A DNA stretch of 64,000 bases from Paenibacillus brevis (lineage in GTDB: Bacteria; Bacillota; Bacilli; Paenibacillales; Paenibacillaceae), in contig NZ_JAHLQJ010000005.1 of the NCBI RefSeq assembly GCF_018919145.1, forward strand, positions 214,847 to 278,846. Direction: 5' to 3'. Shown here one piece after another: positions 35,201 to 44,571 of the stretch. The translations under genes were made by a program, and so were the position numbers. Position 1 is the first letter of the stretch; every line of letters begins with the position of its first letter. Below the pieces are notes generated by a model. That model was not told where the DNA came from. It did no database searches and worked only from the letters and a program-made list of their open reading frames with translations.

Positions 35201-38200
35201 CAGAACGAACTAATTTTAGATGATCAGGAAGAAACATCCCGTTACTCTTTATATAATTTTCATAAAAAGTTTTGACTGACATTTGTCCGGGAAATTTATG
35301 AAACATCAAAATGTCACAACATATTCTAGCTATTTCCGTTGGCAAACTATCATAGTCTCTATATCGACTCGCTGTTGCTGATCCTGACTTCTTTTTCACT
35401 TCTGCTACATCATTATCAAACTCAAGAATATCCCCTGCTAAACAGCGTATCCGGAGCATATACCAAGGTAACAGTCCGCCAATCACCTCTTTTATTTCTC
35501 TTACCTCTTGCTCATCCTTATATTTTTTATTCTGTTGTAGATCCTTTGGAAGCAATTCATTAATATCGAATTCCAAATCTGAAAGTAATACTTTTTTCAA
35601 TGCCAGTGCACGCATAAAAATTGCACGATCTTTATTATCGTAATCGCTTGTAATAGATCGTGAAGCACATTGAGGGAAATAATGATTTAGAACTCTGATG
35701 ATTTTCCCCTTCGGTAATTTGTTTGCTGCGCAAGATTCAAGAAAAGAGATAAGAGATTGAAGTGTTGTGTCCTGAAAAGTATTTTGTTTTTTTGAAATTC
35801 TAGCCCGTTTTGTAGTTAGTAAATCAAGGCAAGAGCAGAGCACATCAGAATTGGGAATATGTCCAATATCTAAGGACTCATGTGCAAAAGCAATTATTAA
35901 ATACTGATTACGCGAACCGAGTTTTGCAAACTGCATTGCAGCAGATAATTCCCCTAGGTCCATAAGACGTTTAAATAGTTGCCTAGAAATATGATAGATT
36001 ACCTTCTTCGGTCGCCAACTCATAAGAAATTTGAAGGCCCTCTCTACCCCATGTAAATTAAAATGTGTGTATACGAGTTCCATAATTTCTTCATTTTTTA
36101 GTTGCTCACGATGAAATGGAATATCTTCTTCTTTTTTCTTGTCTCTATCTTGGAAGTATAGACTTAACCAGTTCTCAGCAGCCCTAAGAAAGCTTCTGGC
36201 TTCCCCTCTAAAATTCTTGACTGTTGATAACAACGCTGCTGAATAAACATTCTCTGATCCTCTCCAAGAACCGCTAAACAAACGACGAAAAGCAAACTCC
36301 TGTACACGTTGTTCATCTTGTAAAGGCGCAATCAGATCAATATTGCTTGCAAGAAGTTCGAACTGTCGTTTATCACCAGCTACTTCTTCACCAGCTCGTA
36401 AAGCTAATTTAATTGCCTCAACAAAGCTTTTTTGCTTCAACGAAGCCTTAAATGCAAATTGAAGACGAAATACTCGAACATTTCGCTCATCAATGGGATT
36501 ATCGGGGAGATAATTATCAGATAAAGCCAATTCAACAAGATCGGTGTTCTTCCCTGCTTGTAATAACAGAGCAGGCATAGCAGAAGCTACATATGAATAC
36601 TCGTTAGCTAATGGTTTGATTTGTTCAATAAAAAACTCTATTTGTTCCTTCGATGCTGCATAAGTTTCCCTAAACCATGTTTCCGTAGGCTCATCTCTAA
36701 ACTGAACTGAGGAGTCAGAAAGCCATAAGGGACGTCCCATATCTGCAACAAAACTTCTTATAGCAGACTCCTCAACATCAGCTGCCCTAGATAGTATCTT
36801 CAGTGGAATAAAGGGAGGTAATGTAGCAAGACCTACACAGATAGAGTCGATTTGTTTTCTGTAATCATCATGAAGTTTATCTCTTATTGTATCAATTGCT
36901 GACATTAATTGTCCTTCTATTTGTTCATCGACAGTGGTTCCAATACTACCAAGTCTGGAGAATACTTCATCAATCGTATTACCATTTAAACTTAAAGCAT
37001 TTGACTGCACACGTGGATTGCCACTAGTAAGCCTATGAAATTCTATTCCATCCTCTATAGACGCTTGCGGAAAATGAGATCTTATATAATCAAAAGACTC
37101 TTTCTCCGAAAATGGATTTAACTCAAGTTGTTTGATGTTACTAGGCGGCTGGAGTAAATGTATACGCTCGGTTCTACAAAGGGCAACTATTTTAGCACCT
37201 TCGATTATACGTTCACGGAGAAGTTCATGGGCAAAGCAATTATCATTGAACTCCGCCGCGGCCATTTCAGCATTATCAGCTGCATCTATTAGAATCACTA
37301 GGACTGCATTGCTATTTGATTTCTTCATAGCAATAACTGCTGTATCAATTCTGTCGAGGAACTTTCTTAATATATCTGTTTCAGATGCACCGGAATTCAC
37401 AATAAGTGGGTCACAAAGGCCTTGTACAGCCAATTCATTAACAATTTGAACAAATGCTTGACGATGGTGATGCCTCACTTCGCTCCGATTACGATAACGT
37501 CCACCACCAAAGCAATCATATACAACACCGAAAGATCCAACAGGTAATGATTTGGCTATTTGACGAGCAAAGACCGTTTTTCCTACCCCTCCAGATGCAT
37601 GTATAATCAACGGGGCTTCTGATGTTAAAATGGTTTTCAACAAATCATTATGCTGCACTCTATGTACAAGAGTTTCAAGTTTTTCAAACTCGAGTGGAGC
37701 AGGAAAGAGATCACGATCAGATGTAACCTTAAATTTTTCAAGTATCTCCTCACGAAAAATCACACCATTTGAATCAGGTAATGCCTTGTCACGAACCAGT
37801 CCAGTAATGCTTTCTATTTCAGGATTATCGACGCTACCGGCCACCAACTGAGATATTTCTAAATGAAGCCTATACTTCTGTGCATTATAATCTCCTTCAC
37901 CGTCTGCAAATTTTATACAAGCACAAAACTTTTTTAGATCTTCCTCAGACAACTGAGTATATTTTAATAATGTGTTCTTATACTTTAAATTAGCTTTCTC
38001 GCCAGCAGATAATTTTCCAATATTCACCTTAAGATTTTGATTAACTGGTCTATTTGTGACAATAGTAAAGATGACACTATCGACTTGGGTAGTGGCACTG
38101 GTAAGCTTTTGAAACCGTTTCGAAAACCCCTCAAATGTTTCCCTTAGATCACTAAGATCAAAAGGATTATTTTTATGTACAGTGGTGTGTTTCAACTGAT

Positions 38201-38426
38201 AATATGTTACGTCTTGAAATCCTTGCCTAGTTAGTGAATCAGAGTATTCAGCAACATCAATAACATATTCTCCTGCAAGTTTATTCTCCTTAGAACCCTC
38301 AATCACAATTTGATTAATTCGAGACTTAGGTGAGATTAAACGCAGACACCGGCGAGCTGCCCATCGGTAATGAAAAATGTCACCGGCTCTTGAATACCTA
38401 ACAAGTTCGTTCTCCAAAGTATCCAC
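32112..38426 (-). CDS. Cap4-type nuclease - STAND NTPase, Avs-like defence protein
   Basis: A 2104-aa protein. Residues 1-220 resemble the Cap4-type endonuclease domain: GDIFHYRWAARRCLRLI, Glu43 in VIEG, Asp57, and the QxK catalytic pair in YYQLKHT (Gln77, Lys79). Residues about 240-560 form a STAND NTPase: Walker A ASGGVGKT (277-284), Walker B LVILIDAAD (376-384), and a sensor-like ALCRTER. The remaining about 1500 residues are helical and repeat-like, the usual ligand-sensing part. Avs proteins of this plan bind a phage protein (terminase or portal), oligomerise and cut DNA. Start is GTG at 38426 with GGAAAG upstream; a TTG three codons later is possible. The gene sits between AlbA_2 and the small partner, all on one strand. 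Assignment to a named Avs type needs a search. Confidence 0.82.
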   Translation of the reverse strand: MDTLENELVRYSRAGDIFHYRWAARRCLRLISPKSRINQIVIEGSKENKLAGEYVIDVAEYSDSLTRQGFQDVTYYQLKHTTVHKNNPFDLSDLRETFEGFSKRFQKLTSATTQVDSVIFTIVTNRPVNQNLKVNIGKLSAGEKANLKYKNTLLKYTQLSEEDLKKFCACIKFADGEGDYNAQKYRLHLEISQLVAGSVDNPEIESITGLVRDKALPDSNGVIFREEILEKFKVTSDRDLFPAPLEFEKLETLVHRVQHNDLLKTILTSEAPLIIHASGGVGKTVFARQIAKSLPVGSFGVVYDCFGGGRYRNRSEVRHHHRQAFVQIVNELAVQGLCDPLIVNSGASETDILRKFLDRIDTAVIAMKKSNSNAVLVILIDAADNAEMAAAEFNDNCFAHELLRERIIEGAKIVALCRTERIHLLQPPSNIKQLELNPFSEKESFDYIRSHFPQASIEDGIEFHRLTSGNPRVQSNALSLNGNTIDEVFSRLGSIGTTVDEQIEGQLMSAIDTIRDKLHDDYRKQIDSICVGLATLPPFIPLKILSRAADVEESAIRSFVADMGRPLWLSDSSVQFRDEPTETWFRETYAASKEQIEFFIEQIKPLANEYSYVASAMPALLLQAGKNTDLVELALSDNYLPDNPIDERNVRVFRLQFAFKASLKQKSFVEAIKLALRAGEEVAGDKRQFELLASNIDLIAPLQDEQRVQEFAFRRLFSGSWRGSENVYSAALLSTVKNFRGEARSFLRAAENWLSLYFQDRDKKKEEDIPFHREQLKNEEIMELVYTHFNLHGVERAFKFLMSWRPKKVIYHISRQLFKRLMDLGELSAAMQFAKLGSRNQYLIIAFAHESLDIGHIPNSDVLCSCLDLLTTKRARISKKQNTFQDTTLQSLISFLESCAANKLPKGKIIRVLNHYFPQCASRSITSDYDNKDRAIFMRALALKKVLLSDLEFDINELLPKDLQQNKKYKDEQEVREIKEVIGGLLPWYMLRIRCLAGDILEFDNDVAEVKKKSGSATASRYRDYDSLPTEIARICCDILMFHKFPGQMSVKTFYENYIKSNGMFLPDHLKLVRSAFRLSHLDGQKRDFEQYAYDVIRSATDIGPEERANCYIDLARALINVNRDDAAVYFNFAIDAVSKFGDEIVERWEAVVSLANQRKVDEFAPYDLAYRFIRCAELIGENVAREKYWDRDEAVRTCIRLSPVTGIAALSRWRDREIGRYNHQLIALSEEIVRSGYVVPTVAWSLSAFMTEFEIGDFSRQCIMKETSHDNRMYIFESVIRELRINGVGGEVWGRIAETAKKYSLQSNLLDEVIAYNRDIIDEEGNILNQESTSSLCVQSEESAIDWNDLLHDLDLVSSNGLRQAIQRYDGLPQTVRNSEFLWREVYNRISDSEAKKFLYELIKVNEADFYDIQNALLLVPEEWHRKMSIKIEWPQIMQFVGKRFATFLLERGSISFFTRRLHLGAENIPFIQKGIIEGLATHGDLVHATTFFGFVTVASKYITTQEATDLLDFALSRFELHIDSEYADGPWSQLLLPPIHMDSAFTGFVWSALGSPRSSTRWCAVHCVRRLAESQCRDEIDALIDWMERDTVDAFGASKFPFYNLHARLYLLISLARISIDNPHILLSHCNVFYKYAVQSSPHMLIQKYATDIAFNIEKAHPGTYSKEVIESLQKVGKSQFDKVELKDRWETRDSYWHANETFDTSLNFYHGYDFDRYWFEPLGRVFGISSEQVEDLTTNVVINEWKREHDGGYKDDPRHSLWRSSREQQGTYHSHGSYPRIDNYNFYLSYHAMFVVASRLLEKMPVVHSSDWYEDEWYEWLHRHLLTRSDGYWLYDRRDPIPLYRREWINEVRSPDWREEISNNDILDGILSERNGELWLNVFGSWEDGDSERAESFNIASSLVSSATAQSLLHALSTCSNPHDFKLPAYEEEEMEIDLDTFKLKGWVYQEEVYKRLDEFDPHSAKVDYPPYKIGRSIAEKMMISADYEQREWSLANENRASMICEIWVPIHDNLEDEEIRSGNRLTASLSFLKRLCTEFQSELIIEVQLRRRYRQKSYMRGSESDEYKPPLSKLFIFSADGRLRDTETHYELRQSASQRA

Positions 38427-38469
38427 CTCTACTTTCCATTAAGTATATGAGCATCAATACGTCCGGAAC

Positions 38470-39372
38470 TTATGTGGAATCCCTCTGCTCTTTCACCTTC
38501 CAAAGAAAGTCTCCGTCAGCAAATACTCCTCCCTCACGTATTGTTGCAGTGTGTTGCTTCAGCCGAGCATCCAGGAGTTGTAACTCAAAATCATTTTTCT
38601 CATCACACAAACCGAATTCGTCAATTTTAAGTATAAATGGTTGAGATGAAGTAAAGCCAACAAACAGATGTCCTACTACTTCTGACTTTGGCTGAAATGT
38701 TAATTTGAAATCAGCACCAACATATTCGTTTAAACCAAACACAGGATGGTTGGTTAACTTGGCACCTTGTTTGTCTCTTATCAAGAGTTCACCGGCAATT
38801 ATCGTTATTGGCAAATCTGTTGTATTTGAAAATGCAATCTCTATAGACGCGCAACCATCGGCGTCATGTACAGCATGTAAATCCTGTTCCAGAAATCTTA
38901 TTTCAAACTGCCCCTTATTAAGGTACATATAATCAAAGTCGCTACGTTTTGCTAAGGCATTCATACTGCCTTTCCTGATTAAGCAAAGTCCTTCATTTAG
39001 TCGATCATATTTCTTTTTCAGCATATATTGTTTGTTATCTGTACTATAAATCCAAAATACACCTAAAACTAATCCTCTGTAGTCAAATTTGAAATAGTCA
39101 AACTGTATCTCGGGTTCAATGTTACTTAGAATTACTTGTTTGTAGTTTGACGAATCTATAAATTCTTCCGGGTTTATCCCCTTGATTTCTTTTCCTTCTG
39201 GTCGATCCTTTACTCCCACGATGATAAATTTTTCTCCGTCATAACGGGAGTTGGCCATAGCCATAATGTCCGCAATTAGGTCGGTAGTTTTGTCTTTGGC
39301 ATATTGCTTTTCTTTAAAATCTAAGTATTCGCACTCGTATCCGTATTCTACTAATTCATTTATCTTATCCAT
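38470..39372 (-). CDS. Schlafen-like AlbA_2 domain protein
   Basis: A 300-aa protein. Residues about 1-150 are an AlbA_2 (Schlafen-type) domain: CEYLDFKEKQY with the acidic/lysine cluster typical of the family, ADIMAMANSRYDGEKFIIVGV, and the closing GLCLIRKGS. Residues about 165-295 look like a beta-sandwich. AlbA_2 domains bind nucleic acid, and Schlafen relatives cut tRNA; nuclease activity here is unproven. ATG with GGTGAGG upstream. First gene of the module: the STAND gene follows after 43 bases. It starts 139 bases after the tns operon, beyond the tns terminator. Confidence 0.82.
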   Translation of the reverse strand: MDKINELVEYGYECEYLDFKEKQYAKDKTTDLIADIMAMANSRYDGEKFIIVGVKDRPEGKEIKGINPEEFIDSSNYKQVILSNIEPEIQFDYFKFDYRGLVLGVFWIYSTDNKQYMLKKKYDRLNEGLCLIRKGSMNALAKRSDFDYMYLNKGQFEIRFLEQDLHAVHDADGCASIEIAFSNTTDLPITIIAGELLIRDKQGAKLTNHPVFGLNEYVGADFKLTFQPKSEVVGHLFVGFTSSQPFILKIDEFGLCDEKNDFELQLLDARLKQHTATIREGGVFADGDFLWKVKEQRDST

Positions 39373-39480
39373 TTTGACCTCACCCTACAGTCGATGATTG
39401 ATACGCACGCTGAAGTGCCTCTGATACAAATTCGACAATAAATGCCAATATCCTACTTTTCCCAAACAGCAAACGAAAAA

Positions 39481-39502
39481 GGCTACTGACAAGTCAGTAG
39501 CC
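39481..39502 (-). terminator. Terminator closing the tns operon
   Basis: GGCTACTGA pairs with TCAGTAGCC around a 4-base loop; on the minus strand TTTTTCGTTT follows. It separates the transposition genes from the cargo downstream. Confidence 0.85.
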
Positions 39503-39511
39503 AAAGACCGT

Positions 39512-41407
39512 CTATAATGTCTTGAGTTTTTCCATTAGAATCTCTTTCATATTATTTGAGATGCCTCGATAAGACCGCCGATATGACAATACCGTTTCCA
39601 ATGTAATCTCTTTATAATCATAATGATTCCTGAGTTGCCACACCAACGCCGGCAAATGGCGGATCTGGTATTGCTCCTTTGTTTCGGCACATTCACGCAG
39701 AGCGTGATCAGTTTTGGGCAGGTGCTTTATGTAATTTTTGATGCGACCACTTTCATTCAAAGTTAACGCACCCATAATTGAGTATCTCCCCACTCTGATA
39801 TTTGGGTTTGATGCAATTAATTGATTTGCCACCTCCTTAACCTTTAAGGATAAAGCTTTATCAACCTCATTCCAGTCGAATCGATCAAACGACCTTGAGG
39901 AAGGCAACTGCTGTTCCAACCAATCCCTGTCGTTCCGCTTCAACCATTCATATTGAGTTTTGCACTTCAGGCATATCTTATATCTGCTCAACCCAGGGTT
40001 CTCACTAATTACCTTTAATAGTTTATCCCGATATTGCCTTTTCTTTGGATTCTCTACTTCCTCCTCAACTGTTGCTGCGATCTCATCAAAACCAAAAAGG
40101 GTTAATTGGCTTCTCTCCATTTCCTTCTTTGCCAGTGTCTTCACATAATCTTGTGAACAAAATAGTTTACTTGAGATGTCATCTGGTGAAAAACCGGAAT
40201 TCAACATCTCTATAACTTGTTGATCCTTCTCTTCAGAGAAAAAGATGATTTTATAATTTGTTTTAATAAGTCCCTGTTTCCATCTCCATTCCATCGTATA
40301 TTCACCTTGGCAGACAACGCACCTAAATCGTCCCGATACTCCTCGGTATCCGTTGTCCACTCGAATACAACGTTGGATGGACAACTCTTGGAAACTAGGG
40401 CAATGCTTATTTTCACACCGCCAAGGACCATCTATAAACGGAATCTCACATGTGTAAGGGATGCCAACCTCAATGAAACTCTTAATAGATCCTGCAAGAA
40501 AACGTATGATAAGAAAATTTAATGGGAGATTGATGACCAATGGTGCGTCCCAAAAGATTCTTTCAAATGTGTTCCGTTGAACAACGTGCTTTTCGCTCAA
40601 TCCAAACATACGCAGTACTTCCCGAGGGAATTGTTTAAGGATGTCATTAACCAATTTCCCGCGTTTGATTCTGGTGCCAGACTGATCAAGGTATCCTTTG
40701 GAGTGAAGGTATTCCAAGAACCTCTGCTTAATTAGCGTATTCTTGATCCCTTTGTAGTTGACAAGTAGGTATTGGAGGTCCGAATAAAGTTCCATATCCA
40801 ATGTATTATTCTCTTCCCTCGCCAAATACGAGGCTATGTAGTGCCCGTTCTTGCACTTACCGGTGATTGGCCAATACATCAGAGTATCGTTACAACAGGT
40901 GCAACGACTCACCAACTTTACATTGTGGACAATGCATGTCGAGATGAATGCCACTTGATGCTCTCTGTGGATATAACTACAACCGTAGCGGCTCATATCC
41001 TCATGTGCGCAACAAGGGCAGTAACGAATATCGTCCGATATACATTTTCCATACTTATTCCCAGCTAATTTTCCTACGTAACTCTCTGAAATCCCACCTC
41101 CATGTTTCACCTCGTGGTCTATATCCGCAATACGCTCTTCGACCATGAAGGGAAGTAACAACGGCAATAAGGAGTGGTCCTCAACAACTGCGCTTGACGA
41201 TAACACTTGCGGGTCTCGAAACTTACATAATAAAATCTCTAGCCCTCTCGGGAAGACGGTAAAACTGCTTCTAGTCCCGAATAGCTCCTGATTTGTGTCT
41301 GTAATCTCAGGGTTTAGCGAATAGAGATGGTAACGATATAATACGCTACGAAAATCCTCACCAGGAAACGGGGTAGGAAAATGTGCGATCTGGCTCAAAA
41401 TCATCAT
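39512..41407 (-). CDS. Second TniQ/TnsD-family target-selection protein
   Basis: A 631-aa TniQ-superfamily protein. The N-terminus IAHFPTPFPGEDFRSVLYRY is the TniQ opening. A first zinc finger has CPCC ... CIVH and CTCC (residues about 125-190). A second zinc ribbon has CENKHC ... CVVCQGEY (about 320-360). An HTH-like stretch follows (INSGFSPDD-like region near 395-420), and the C-terminus again has YQIRHLPALVWQLR as in TnsD. It is larger than the neighbouring TnsD and overlaps its 3' end by 50 bases. It occupies the place of tnsE in Tn7, so it may direct a second target pathway (for example plasmids or another att site). No cas genes are present that it could serve. Confidence 0.85.
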   Translation of the reverse strand: MMILSQIAHFPTPFPGEDFRSVLYRYHLYSLNPEITDTNQELFGTRSSFTVFPRGLEILLCKFRDPQVLSSSAVVEDHSLLPLLLPFMVEERIADIDHEVKHGGGISESYVGKLAGNKYGKCISDDIRYCPCCAHEDMSRYGCSYIHREHQVAFISTCIVHNVKLVSRCTCCNDTLMYWPITGKCKNGHYIASYLAREENNTLDMELYSDLQYLLVNYKGIKNTLIKQRFLEYLHSKGYLDQSGTRIKRGKLVNDILKQFPREVLRMFGLSEKHVVQRNTFERIFWDAPLVINLPLNFLIIRFLAGSIKSFIEVGIPYTCEIPFIDGPWRCENKHCPSFQELSIQRCIRVDNGYRGVSGRFRCVVCQGEYTMEWRWKQGLIKTNYKIIFFSEEKDQQVIEMLNSGFSPDDISSKLFCSQDYVKTLAKKEMERSQLTLFGFDEIAATVEEEVENPKKRQYRDKLLKVISENPGLSRYKICLKCKTQYEWLKRNDRDWLEQQLPSSRSFDRFDWNEVDKALSLKVKEVANQLIASNPNIRVGRYSIMGALTLNESGRIKNYIKHLPKTDHALRECAETKEQYQIRHLPALVWQLRNHYDYKEITLETVLSYRRSYRGISNNMKEILMEKLKTL

Positions 41408-42752
41408 GCCCCTTTATTAGACTCTGAAACTTTGCTTCAACATTCTCAGCAAGTGGATGATTCAACCCCGCAGCTTTGAGTAAACGCCATCCTTGGACCT
41501 TAAATCCTTGTTCTTTCATCACGGAGGTAGCACACTCCAGCCGTCGTATTTGATACTTTTCCGTGGTTTCAAGCTCTTGCGATATGTAACTCTCAGTAAG
41601 GGGTAATTTGTTCAAACACTTCTCCAGCAATATGTTAAACTTCGTGTGGCCTATATGCCTAGATATAGCAGCGACAGTAATGCGCGGTGGCTTGATCTTC
41701 TGTGCTTTCATTTCAGTGACTGCTTTTTTGACCTCCAACCGAAAATATGCATCCCTCTCTGCCCAATCTTTATTTTGGGTGACTTTATTCAACCTTTTGA
41801 CTTTTTCAGTAGGCAGCTTTCTTCCCCTTCCCATGTTCCGCCCTCTCTGCACTGCGTTCTGGAATGGATCCAATCCCAGAAACTCGGAAATCAATATATA
41901 TCGTAATGGATGCGAAACCAACACTTTCCCTCTAATGATCTTGTGCAGCCAAGTTTCGGAATAGTCCCTTTTCACCTCACAGTTTATAGCCTTTAAAAGC
42001 TCGGGGGTAAAGTGTGTATCAAAGTCAACAAGCAACTTACGAAAGCGGAACCGCCCTTCATTAGTGACGTAATCTCTTCTGATTAAACTTTGGAGATCGA
42101 CATACTGGAATGATCGAGATAGCAGTATCTCCGACCTTTTGGCGATTCTCAAACAACGTCCCAGAACAAAGTCGTATGTTATATACTCGTTCTCATCCTT
42201 AACTGTACTAAGAGGTTGGAATCCAAATTTTTGTTCACGCGTAGTATAAGGAATAGCCGAATTGCTAAGCCACATCTTATGAATTGGACAAGCTAGAACA
42301 CCTGGGAGCTGATGAAGCCGATGCCAATAAGGTTCGCCATACCTTTTAACGTCATCACGATAGCATCCTCTGCAATATCTCAAGTTCGCCGGCAATTTGA
42401 TCGTGCTTGCTGGTATTCCCAATGATACATGGGCTTCGCCTCTGTTTTTTCCCTCTGCCATTAAGCAATATATTTCCTCTGCCTTATCTTTAGAAACAAA
42501 AGTGGTGTAATACGGATAGAGTGTATGCCTCTGGACTAACTCCTCCACAGTATACGCACCACCTAGCCTTCTAGTAAGTGAACCTAGGTGACTGGGTAGA
42601 TCGACTGTTGCACAAACCAGTCGTTTTCCGAACAAATCACGAACCGTCTGCTTTTGTGATGTATTTCCGGACATTTGATGATATCGGGCAATCCCACTGT
42701 AAAGCAGCTCATCTGGGTACAACGAAGGGAAATGTGCTACCAATAGAATCAT
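41358..42752 (-). CDS. tnsD: TnsD, glmS-attachment-site-selecting protein
   Basis: A 464-aa TniQ-family protein close in pattern to E. coli TnsD. The opening FPSLYPDELLYSGIARYH, the block DLPSHLGSLTRRLG, the CCCH zinc finger CRGCYRDDVKRYG ... CPIH, and the C-terminal YQIRRLECATSVM ... GWRLLKAAGL all align with it. TnsD binds the conserved 3' end of glmS and recruits TnsC so that insertion occurs just downstream. The element is indeed inserted 23 bases after the glmS stop codon, which agrees. It lies 57 bases after tnsC in the same operon. Slightly shorter than the 508-aa E. coli protein. Confidence 0.93.
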   Translation of the reverse strand: MILLVAHFPSLYPDELLYSGIARYHQMSGNTSQKQTVRDLFGKRLVCATVDLPSHLGSLTRRLGGAYTVEELVQRHTLYPYYTTFVSKDKAEEIYCLMAEGKNRGEAHVSLGIPASTIKLPANLRYCRGCYRDDVKRYGEPYWHRLHQLPGVLACPIHKMWLSNSAIPYTTREQKFGFQPLSTVKDENEYITYDFVLGRCLRIAKRSEILLSRSFQYVDLQSLIRRDYVTNEGRFRFRKLLVDFDTHFTPELLKAINCEVKRDYSETWLHKIIRGKVLVSHPLRYILISEFLGLDPFQNAVQRGRNMGRGRKLPTEKVKRLNKVTQNKDWAERDAYFRLEVKKAVTEMKAQKIKPPRITVAAISRHIGHTKFNILLEKCLNKLPLTESYISQELETTEKYQIRRLECATSVMKEQGFKVQGWRLLKAAGLNHPLAENVEAKFQSLIKGHDDFEPDRTFSYPVSW

Positions 42753-42809
42753 TCCTTTGCATGAATTCTATTAGTAGTTTTCCCCTCGTGTTCGGCATTT
42801 AGTACAGTC

Positions 42810-44570
42810 TCAGATAATCAATCTGGACAAATCTTCTTCTGAGGGAATGGAACCAAGCTCGACCAGATTTTCGTAGATTTTATCACTCTTATCCGCGCTG
42901 CTAGTTACAGCATTTCTCAGATCATCAACGTCCAGAACATTAGGCGTCGTCTTTCTGGTCGTTCTTTTCCTTGGTCGTTTATTCTGCTCTTCCTCTGTTT
43001 GATTATCTGATATAGGATTGTGAATATCCGCCGCGGCACCATTCAACTCAATTTCTTGAAGCAATTCTTTTCTCAACCGGACCAGGTCGCTCTCAGCCTC
43101 ATTCCGCAGCAAAATGCGTTTCGCCAGTTCCTCAGCACTTTCAGCCGGAACTCCAAAGTCAATCGCCGTTTTTACCAGCTCTAGGTATCTGGCCTGATCG
43201 AGTTCAACATTCTCATCCCGCAAAAGTTTAGAACGTATCTCCCCTTGAAGATTGACTTTCTCCTCTGAATTACGCAGAAATTGGTCTAATACATCCCACT
43301 GCGGATACAAGTCATCTACAAGTATTTTTGCCGAGGGATCATTTCGCTTTAGAACTTGAAGCAGCGGCTGAACCAACTGCATATGTCTTCTAGCGACGTC
43401 TCTAAGCAGCCCTAACGTCACGCGTTCTTTAGTATCTCCCCCGTTCATGATGACTTCCCATTGGGCCAGCATATAAAGTTTTACCGCGATGTCCACGATC
43501 CCCTGAGATAATTTGTACATTTCCCTCTTCAAGGAGTCATTTAATTTTGTAGGGGTGCTTGTCCACTGGTATTTCCATAACCGTTCAACGAAATAATCCC
43601 ATTCTTCACCTTCCGTCAAACGATCCATAATCATGTCACCTTGACCGGTACTCCTCCTGGCTTGGCTAAATGAGCCTGACAGAAGCTTCATCGCTTTAAA
43701 GGTTCCGATCAGAATAACAGGCACACCGATTGTGTTAATCAACTGCGTAAAGTAGTTGAGCATTCTTTCGGCACCGCCGCTTTTCATAAAGCTGAGGTTC
43801 TGGATCTCATCAATAACGAGTGCGCCAAGTCCATGTAGCGTTGCAATATGAGCCATTACAGGTAAGAGCATATCAACCAATGAACCCTTTGTTGCAAACT
43901 TCCGAAAGTAGTTCGTTTCCAGTACCGAGTCAACAGCTTGTAGAAAGTTGAAGCATAATCCCTTCAGCGAACCATCGTGAGGACAGTTGAGTTTAAGCCA
44001 AACAAGCTGTTTTCGAATAAAGGGCTGCCCTTGATACGTCGAGTGGTGGATAACCTGAGGATAAAGCAGCAATGAACTTTCGATTGCAGTCGTTTTCCCT
44101 TGGCCGCTTACACCGAGAATAGCAAACCCAGATGCAGTCGACCGAATGCCAGCTAAATTAATGCCCTCATCATTGACTCCGGATTCGAGGATATTCTGAA
44201 ATCCAATGTGGAACTGTTTGACTGATTCGCGTGTCAACGGATTTCTCGCTTTGTACCCGTGCCGTATTAATCGCGAGAGCCGTTGTTCCACAAGCAGGTG
44301 TGAAGGTAAAGGTTCAACGTAATCGGCAATCTGTTGGATAAGATGAAGCCTTGTTTGTTTGCCCAGATTGCGTTGCTCCTTATTATGGTCGGGAAATCGA
44401 GCAATTTTTGCACCTACGTACTCTTCTTCAAAAATTGGTGGTAAGGCTTCGATAAAAGGGTTATTTTTGTAGCCGGAGATTTCTTGCGTCAAATATCCAG
44501 CATTAACCTGACGACCAATTAGGCTTGGGGTATAGTGATACATTGCTTCGAGGTTAGCTTTTCGATCCAT
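42810..44570 (-). CDS. tnsC: TnsC, AAA+ transposition regulator
   Basis: A 586-aa ATPase that links the target selectors to the transposase and controls target immunity. Walker A ILGVSGQGKT (residues 151-160), Walker B GALVIDEIQNL, then a sensor region PVILIGTFKA. The C-terminal about 200 residues are charged, with RPRKRTTRKT, and in Tn7 this part contacts TnsA and TnsB. The ATG starts 1 base after the tnsB stop codon, showing translational coupling. Confidence 0.95.
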   Translation of the reverse strand: MDRKANLEAMYHYTPSLIGRQVNAGYLTQEISGYKNNPFIEALPPIFEEEYVGAKIARFPDHNKEQRNLGKQTRLHLIQQIADYVEPLPSHLLVEQRLSRLIRHGYKARNPLTRESVKQFHIGFQNILESGVNDEGINLAGIRSTASGFAILGVSGQGKTTAIESSLLLYPQVIHHSTYQGQPFIRKQLVWLKLNCPHDGSLKGLCFNFLQAVDSVLETNYFRKFATKGSLVDMLLPVMAHIATLHGLGALVIDEIQNLSFMKSGGAERMLNYFTQLINTIGVPVILIGTFKAMKLLSGSFSQARRSTGQGDMIMDRLTEGEEWDYFVERLWKYQWTSTPTKLNDSLKREMYKLSQGIVDIAVKLYMLAQWEVIMNGGDTKERVTLGLLRDVARRHMQLVQPLLQVLKRNDPSAKILVDDLYPQWDVLDQFLRNSEEKVNLQGEIRSKLLRDENVELDQARYLELVKTAIDFGVPAESAEELAKRILLRNEAESDLVRLRKELLQEIELNGAAADIHNPISDNQTEEEQNKRPRKRTTRKTTPNVLDVDDLRNAVTSSADKSDKIYENLVELGSIPSEEDLSRLII

Positions 44571-44571
44571 C

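Noticed and set aside
39512..42752. CRISPR-associated transposon, because two TniQ proteins are present
   Set aside because: No cas gene, no repeat-spacer array, and the element is already at the glmS site used by TnsD.
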